Shown here piece after piece: positions 56,841 through 64,000 of a DNA stretch of 64,000 nt (positions are counted from its first letter, which is position 1; the number at the start of each line of letters is the position of its first letter). The notes beneath the pieces are model-generated. The model did not search any database and was not told the DNA's origin. It was given only the letters and a program-made list of their open reading frames with translations. The DNA is from Leucosporidium creatinivorum (Eukaryota; Basidiomycota; Microbotryomycetes; Leucosporidiales; Leucosporidiaceae), in the NCBI GenBank assembly GCA_001600635.1, contig BCKL01000001.1, positions 213,550 through 277,549 of the forward strand. The letters are read 5' to 3'. The position numbers and the translations under genes are program-made.

Positions 56841-59800
56841 TGCTCCGCCTCAGTCAAAGCAGCGGTACCCGTCTCTCGGCCGTCCTTGAAGGCATTGCCC
56901 TGGTGGAACGAGGAGTTAGCGGTGATCGTCAACAAGGCGAGAAGGGAGCAGGCGCACGCAGACGGTCGACCTCTGGATCTTATGGCGAGGAAGGTCGCTA
57001 GCTTCGCCAGGAAGCGCAAGACGGCTGCTATCCGCCGAGCACAGCGTCAGTACTGGCACAACTTCCTCTCCAACGTCGACGAGCGCAACCTCTGGCCCTC
57101 CGCCCGCCTCGCCACGGGTGTCGACTCCTCCGCCCCTCCTCCGCCGCTCCAGCGAGGAGACTGATCCTACGCACTCTCCTGGAACGAGAAGATGGACTTT
57201 CTCAAGACTGTACTCCTCCCTGAGCGCGCGAGACGAGGAGAGGTTGGAGGAGAGGTTGGAGGAGAGGCAGGTGAGGGAACGCAAGTTTTTGAGGCGCTCA
57301 AGTTGGGGGAGCGGGAGGGAGAGGGAGGGGAGAGATGTAGTGAGGTGCAGGAGGTGCAGGAGAGTAGTAGGAGTGGCCAAGACGGAGCGGCATGTTGAGA
57401 CAAAACGAGCGAGATGTGGGAGGAGGGAGAGAGGGAGGAGGCAGGTCGAGCCTCGTCAAGAGCAGAGGTCAGCAGCAGCCGACCTACAACGCCAGAGGGG
57501 CGCCAGCAAGTAAGTCAACATTTTAATGTACCTGCTAGAGGCGCCTTTCCACAACAAACACGCCGCACAAGCGAGCCGGTTTCCCCTCCCTAGGCCACCC
57601 CTCGCCGAAGGACGACTCGTTGCATTCGCCGACTCCCGAGGTCGAAGAGGACGACTTCCAATATCATCCCAGCTACAAAAACACCTCTCTCCTCAACCCT
57701 CGCGCCCACGACTTCCTTCCCAACCGCTCCGTCGACCTCGCCGACCAGTCCTTCGACTCCGACAATGCCGAATCCAACGCCAAGTCCGACGAAGGCGAGT
57801 CCTAGGAGGAGGAAGACGACCTGCAGGATGCGGAGGAGTCAGCCTCTTCGTCCCTCCCACCTGCCTCTCCGCCTCAGCCCCCTCCTCCCCCGCCCAGCGC
57901 GTCGACCAAATGGCAAGAACTCACTGACGAAGAATGTCGCTCCGCCATCTTCTCCTCGCGCCCCAATGGCGCCGTTGGCCACGATGGCATCCCTTTCCTC
58001 ATCCTCCAACACCTCTGGCCCGTCGCCAGTCACCAAATTTCCGACCAGTACCGCGCAAGTGTCAGCCTCGGCTTCCTCCCTCTCGTGTTCAAGCACGCCC
58101 TCGGCCTCGTCCTCAAGAAGCCGAAAAAGCCCGACTACTCGCTCCCCAAGGCTTACCGGCTGATCTCGTTTGAGCCCACGCTCGCTCGAGGCTTGGAGAA
58201 GGTCATGGAGCGGCGATTGAGTTGGATCGCCGAAGCGGAGGGGATGCTGCCGAAGGAGGCATTCGGAGGTCGGCCAGGTCGGTCAACTGAGGATGCACTG
58301 CATTACCTAGTCAACGAGATCAAGGGTCTGTGGCGTCGGAGGAACGTCGTCGTCGCAGTCGCGCTCGACATCAAGGGAGCCTTCCCGAGCGTGGTCAAGG
58401 CGCGGCTCTTCGAGAACATGAGGAAGAGGAACGTACCAGAGGAGATGGTGAGGTGGATAGAGTTGTTTATGAGTGAGAGGACAGTGTCAATGATGCTGGA
58501 TGGGATTAGGACGGGTCAGCTCCCCGCCGACTGTGGCATTCCCCAAGGCTCACCTCTATCCCCCATCCTATACGTCTTCTACATCGCCAACGTCTATGAG
58601 CTCCTCCGATCCGACTCTTCCAACTCGATGGGCTGGATCGACGATACGACTCTATGGACATGGGGAAAGGACGAGGTGTCAGCAATCGCTCAGGCCAACC
58701 TCCTCCTCGCCCGCCTTCCAGCTTGGGCCGAGTCCCACGAGTCGGAATTCGAGGCGTCAAAATCGACCGCCATCATCTTCTCCACTCGTCGGAACCCTCC
58801 TCCAGCCTCCGCTGTCCCCTCCGTCCTCCTCGGCGATGTCCCCATCCCCTTCGCCGAGTCGATGACCCTCCTTGGCGTTGAACTCGACAGGAAGCTCACC
58901 TTCAAACGCCACGTCGCTTCGGTCGTCGAGAAAGGCCTCGTCGCTTTAGGAGGAATCGCAACGTTAGCCAAGGCGGCGAAGGGCATCGCTCCCCATCTCC
59001 TACGCACCTTGGTCGGCGCCTGCGTCAATACGAAGTCGGATTATGCTTCCACTCTGTGGTTCAAGCCGGAGGGGACGGTGATGATGGTGAGAAGTTGGAG
59101 AGACTGCAGAGGGTGGCGGTTAAGATGGTCAGCGGAGGGTTCAAGGCAGCGGCGCTCTCGGCGCTCGAAGTCGAGTCCAACATCCTCCCTGTCCGCCTTT
59201 GCCTCCAGCATCGGTCCCTCAAGGTTGCCCTCCGTACCATCTCCCACCCACCTTCCCATCCTCTCTACCTCCAAGCCACCTCAGCTCGCTCGGCGCTTCC
59301 AAGTCGGCACACCTCGCCTCTCCACCTCCTCCTCCACTCTTTCCCCCTCCTCCCTCCCTCTCTCATCGTCGAGACGATCCAGCCGTTCCCCATTCCACCA
59401 TGGGACCATCTCTCGCCTCCCACCTCCATCGCCGACTCGAAAGAGAAAGCATTAGAAGCTCACCTTAAGCTACTAAAGGAGATGGGACCGGACGATGTGG
59501 CAATGTACAGCGATGGTTCATTGATGGATGGCCGATCAGGTGCAGGATTGGCGGTCAGAATGGCGTTGAGAGAGGGGGAGCGAGGGAGAGAAGGAGAGGG
59601 AGAGCGAGAAGGCGACGGCAAGGAGAAGGAAGGGAGCAGGAAAGGTGGCAAGCGAGGGGGAGGAGGAGTCGATGTGGGTGAGCGAGAGGTGGAAGAGAGG
59701 AGCGTCGGAGAAGGAGCAGGAGAGGAGCGGGAGTGGGTCACGATGGGGACAGGACTCGGTCAGCACCAGACCGTCTACGCCGCCGAACTCATCGGCATCC

Positions 59801-61236
59801 ACCTCGCACTCACCTCTATCCCCATCCTACCGAACCCCCGCCCGTCCCTCCCTCGTCGCATCATTATCCTCGTCGATAAGCAAGCCGCCATCGGTTCGCC
59901 CTGCGGAGGAGCCAAGTCCTTGGGTCAATTCATCCGCCTCGCCAACCGCCAGGTGTACCAGGACCTACAGAAGATGTGAAGATGTTGCCCAACACTCGCG
60001 TCGAGTTCCAGTGGGTCCCTGGTCACCGAGACGTCGAGGGAAATGAGTTAGCCGACGTGGAGGTGAAGGCGGGAGCGAAGGCGGAGGAGCAGGTGGAGGA
60101 GCTCACAGAAAGGTGTAGGAGAGCAGAGGGAGTTGGATGGAAGGCCATTGCACCTAGCGGTCGCTTGGCCGAGGCGCGGGAGACGAGTGAGACGAGCAGC
60201 AGGAGGGAGAAGGAGGAGGGAGCCGAGCCGATTTTTGCTAAGTCGTGCTGGGGGTCCGAGGGGCTGAGGAAGGCGACGACAGGGCTCCAAGCGGCTCACA
60301 AAGCCCAGGTGATGCAGGGATGGGCAGAACAGTGGGCCTCTGCTCCCACTGGCGCTGCCCTTTGCCTCATTGACCGCGCTCCCCACGGTCCTCGAGTCGC
60401 CCGCCTTCACATCGGCCTACCTCGGCCTCACTCCTCGCTCCTCACCCAGCTTCGGACCGGTCGCTCGCACCTCAACGCATCTCTACGCACCATTGGCGTC
60501 CACTCAACGGGCCTATGCGATTGCGGCAAGCTCGAAACGCGGCACCATTTCCTCCTCGCCTGCCCTCTCCATTGCCGAGCCCGTCAACAGCTCCAACACA
60601 ACATCGGAGACAACGGTTTCGACCTCTGTTCCCTCCTCTCCAACCCCCTCTGCATTCCCGCCACCCTCCGCTACATCACAGCAACCGACCGCTTCCCGCG
60701 GTACTTCACGATTCCCAAGCCGCCCTCTCCCTCTCCTTCGCCTTCTCTCTCGGCGTTGGAACAGCGCAGGCGCGCTCGGATGGATGCGATGAGGTTGATC
60801 GAGTTGCAGGAAGAGGAGGGTGCAGACAGAGATGACGAGGAGGAGGAGTAGGCGAGAGAGGGAGTTGGAGGAGCGGAGGTGGGAGAGGTGGGAGGAGTGG
60901 GAGGGGAGAGCTGGAGGAGAGTAGGAGGGCTAGGGGAGGGCTAGGCCGGATAGGTTGGTGGGTGGGATCGGATTTTTCAAGCAGCGGAGGTGGACAAGGA
61001 AGGAGGTCAGGTCAATGGAGGGGCGGAGGGACTTGGACGGGCGGGAGCGCCGACAGAGGGACCATCCTCACCACATCACTTTCCCCCCACACTATTATTT
61101 ACACTACAAGCGCTTCGGCGCATGGCTTCTCCGGTTCCCTTTTGGTTCAGATTCTTTTCTGATAGACTACATAAGCCTTGGTAGCTTGCAGGTCTTTAAA
61201 CGAGATAGATTCATTCATTCATTCATTCATTCATTC
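56841..61236 (+). mobile_element. LINE with reverse transcriptase and RNase H (I/Tad-like), decayed
   Basis: About 4.4 kb, flanked by CCTCCCT (56834-56840 and 61237-61243), with an (ATTC)n tail at 61211-61236. The 5' part encodes only the linker after the endonuclease (LPWWNEELAVIVNKARREQA), so the endonuclease is missing and the copy is 5'-truncated. RT landmarks: FGGRPGRSTEDALHYL, VALDIKGAFPSV (catalytic Asp), GIPQGSPLSPILYV and GWIDDTTLW (the catalytic DD box). RNase H: YSDGSLMDGRSGAG, YAAELIGIHLAL and WVPGHRDVEGNELADVEV. It ends with a zinc motif LCDCGKLETRHHFLLACPLH. RT, RNase H and C-terminus lie in three frames (shifts near 59060 and 59975) and in-frame stops occur near 57162 and 57803. 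Confidence 0.85.
61211..61236. repeat. (ATTC)n tail of the LINE
   Basis: Six ATTC units at the 3' end of the LINE, immediately before the target duplication; the usual simple-repeat tail of a non-LTR element. Confidence 0.85.
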
Positions 61237-64000
61237 CCTCCCTCGCTGAGAGCAGCGAGCTCGGCCTCGACGGTGGACATGGCGACGCCTCGATGCTGCT
61301 TGCTCGACCATGACGTTGCTGCTCCGCCTTGCCTGAAGACGTAGCCGAGAGTCGAGCNCCTCGACACAACGTCGTCGCCCCACGCCGCGTCGGCGAAGCC
61401 CTCGATGCGCTCGAATCCATCGCGCGGCGACATGACCTTGACAAATCCCTGCGGCGATCCTCCCGAGCTCCCGCGACGGTAGAGGAGGCCGAGGTCTGGT
61501 GTCGTGCGAAGGTAGCGGAGGACGTGACGAGCGGCGTTAAAGTGCTCCTCCCTCGGGCCTGCGCTGTAGCGGGCGAGGAGGTTGACAGCGAAGGTGACGT
61601 CTGGGCGAGTCGCTCCCAAGACGTAGAGCATGGAGCCGATGAGGGAGAGGTAGGCTTTCTTGCGCTCGGGCGTGCAGAGTGCGTCGACGGGAGGGAGGTT
61701 GAGGTTGGCGGGCATGGGCGTGTAGACGGGTCGAACTGGCTCTCCAGGAAGGTACTTGTCGACCGTTGTGCAAACGTATTTGCCCTACGAGAGATGCCAC
61801 TCTCCCTCCTTGCCGCGACGGAACTGGATGCCGAGCAGCACCTGAGGTGATCCTCGCTCCTTGATGCCAAGGGCGACCTTGAGCGCCGCCTTCTGCCGCT
61901 TGATCTCCTCCTTGTCGACCAATCCATGCACGTTGTCGTCGACATAGATGGCCATGACATGGAAGCGGTTGACGCCCTCGACGACGTTCTTCTTGACGTA
62001 GATGCAGGGGTCGGCGACGAGAGGAGTGTAGCCGACGCTGCGGAGGATCGAGTCGTACTTGGTGTTCCAGCAGCGTCCTGCTTGGCGAAGGCCGTAGAGC
62101 GACTTCTTGAGGTGCAGGAGCTTGCCGGCGAGCGAAGGACGCAACTTGACNAACTCGTCGGGGATGGTCATGTAGAGGTGGTCCTCCTTGAGCTCGCCAT
62201 GAAGGTACGCCTTGTTGATGTCCGTTTGCTCAACAATGTAGTCGTGCTCGACGAAGTGGGCGATGAGGGAGCGAAGTGACGTGAACTTGAGCGTCGGCGA
62301 GAAGGTCTCCTTGAAGTCGAGCTGCTCGCGCTGAGTGTTGCCCATGGCAACCATGCGGACCTTCTTGTCGATGATGACTCCCTTGGCGTTGTACTTGTAC
62401 GTGAGGACGAGCTTGGAGCGGAGGATCTTGGCGTTGCGTGGGAGGCTGCCGCGCTCGACNTAGTCGTAGACCTTGTACTCGTCTCGGAGCGAGTCGAACT
62501 CCTCGAACGCCTTGGCAGTCCACGCTTCTGCATCCTCGGACTCGAGCGCCTTCTTGAACGACTTGGGAGCCTTGGTCGGGAGCGTGAATTCGTCCTGAGC
62601 CNAGCNGGCGAAGGCGCTGTTGAGGGCGGCGAGGAAGCCGGTCATCTCGAGAGGATCTTGTGAATCGTCCGAGCCCTCCTCCTGGAACGAGCCACGAGGG
62701 ATGTTGGGGTCGTTGACGGTTCCCGCCTCGGCGTTCGTTGGCTCGAGGAAGTCAAATTCGCTCCCATCTTGGTTGCTCGATGCGGCGGGCGATCCAACGG
62801 TTCCAAGCGCGTCCGAGTCCTCCTGCGAGGGTGAAGGCAAGTTCCCGCGAAGCGAAGCCGTCGAATCTCGGTGGAGGATGCGTCCTGGAGCTGCTCCCGA
62901 GTGCGAGATGTCCGATGCTGAGCCCGAGGACGACGAGGACGACGATGAGGACGAGGACGACGACGAAGAAGATGTATCCTGCTGCTGCTGCTCTGCCGAG
63001 GCTTGAGGAGAAGACGAGCGCTCGGGAGAAGAAGTGGTCGCGCGAAGGGGCGTCAGCAGCGTCAAAGTCGTCTCGTACTCAGTGCTCTCGCCANGACGTA
63101 CNGACGGCGGTGAGGGTCTCNAAAGATTCCCATCACCGCGAACGTTGTCCTGCTTGAGAGGGAACTCGTCCTCGTTGAAGTAGACGCTCCTTGCTCGGAT
63201 GATTCCCTTGGTTGGCGACTTGGACTCGTCCCAGATGCGGTAGAAGCCGTCCTTGGACTCGAAGCCGAGGAGGATGCAATCGACGGTGATCGGGTCGAGC
63301 TTGGTGCGGAGCTCCTTCGGCTTGTAGACGCGAGCGCGAATGCCGAAGGTGCGGATGTGGGCGAGAGAAGGTGTCTTGCCGCTCCAGCGGAAGATGGGAG
63401 TCTTGCCCTTGAGCGCGGTGTGGCCGGTGCGGTTGTAGACGTGCAGGGTGTACTTGAGCGCCTCTCCCCACCACTGCTTGCCCATCCCCGACTGGAAGAG
63501 GAGGGCGCGAACCGACTCTGCGAGAGTGCGGTTGATGCGCTCTGCGCGCGCGTTGTTGCGAGGTGTGTAGGGAATGGTGAGCTCGTGNNTNATCCCGCGC
63601 TCGTCGAGGTAGGCGATGAACTCCTTGGANAGGTACTCGCCGCCGTTGTCCGTACGGAAGGCGATGAGNTTCTTGCCGGTGGAGCGTTCGGCGGAGGCGA
63701 GCCAGGACTTGAACTCGGCGAAGGCGTCGCTCTTGTTCTTGAGGAGCCTGACCTCGAGGAGGCGACTCGCGTCGTAAGTGATCGTCATGGCGTAGCGTGC
63801 TCCTCCAAAGGTGCGAGTGCCGAAGTCGAGGAGATCCGAGTGAGTAGACGAGCTCGAGGATGTCGGACGCGAGGGAAGGGGAGGGGGGAAACGGCNACTG
63901 TGTAGCTTTNGCTTGAACACACGCCTCGCACTTTTTCACTTCATCTACACTGTTATCAGTCACTGCTACATCAAGGCCCGAGACGGCGCCCGACTTCACA

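Larger units (their letters stand above)
56526..63999 (-). mobile_element. Ty1/copia element type B, minus strand, split by a LINE (fossil)
   Basis: Reading leftwards from the edge: integrase core (FRTDNGGEY, then YTPRNNARAERINRTL), a Ser-rich linker with a (S)n run, reverse transcriptase (TDINKAYLHGELKEDHLYM, LYGLRQAGRCW, AIYVDDNVHGLV), RNase H (MSTVEAELAALSEGG), then the LINE (56841-61236), then the RNase H end (ILGDNTGAITCARNP, DIAYTPTAEQVADTFTKALP) and the type B LTR. The pol frame is long and nearly whole, so the copy is young apart from the insertion. It carries about a dozen ambiguous bases, a sign of collapsed repeat copies. The 5' end is off the window. Confidence 0.85.

Overview
This window looks like nuclear DNA of a GC-rich, intron-dense basidiomycete, most likely a red-yeast-type Pucciniomycotina such as a Microbotryomycetes relative. 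Evidence seen: many short introns of about 50-110 nt with GT..CTGAC/CTAAC..YAG signals, very short exons (5, 12, 13 and 21 nt), a split start codon, and fungal protein families (Rsp5-type HECT ligase, GRIP golgin, Zap1-like zinc finger, DUF7729-like GPI protein, complex I NDUFA9). The taxon is an inference. Exon maps come from reading splice signals and frames by eye, without transcripts.

Layout. 1-8.5 kb: the tail of an unknown gene, an orphan gene, a broken Ufd4/TRIP12-like fragment, a small unknown gene, a mitochondrial GGQ release-factor-like gene and a disordered-protein gene with a 5-nt micro-exon. 8.9-36 kb: a large imperfect palindrome. Left arm (about 8.9-18.9 kb) and right arm (about 29.3-36 kb) carry mirrored F-box, NTAQ1, SnoaL-like, BTB and KCTD-like genes. 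The roughly 10.4-kb loop holds a Zap1-like regulator, a further KCTD-like gene, the Rsp5/Nedd4-type HECT ligase and a DUF7729-like secreted protein. The left arm has about 3.3 kb (a KCTD-like gene and an F-box gene with an internal stop) that the right arm lacks. 36.2-43.2 kb: ordinary single-copy genes (NDUFA9, GRIP golgin, unknown protein). 43.4-47.4 kb: a third, decayed F-box/NTAQ1/KCTD module in the same order as the left arm. 47.4-64 kb: a nest of retroelement fossils (at least two Ty1/copia families with distinct LTRs, solo LTRs and a short SINE-like insert) and a decayed RNase H-bearing LINE inserted into one copia copy.

Theme. Many of the multiplied genes belong to protein degradation: F-box (SCF adaptor), BTB and KCTD-like (possible Cul3 adaptors), NTAQ1 (N-degron entry), Rsp5 and a dead Ufd4 fragment. 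This is either a duplicated ubiquitin/N-degron module or the by-product of one unstable palindromic locus. Identical ambiguous bases at exactly mirrored positions show that the arm consensus should be checked against reads.
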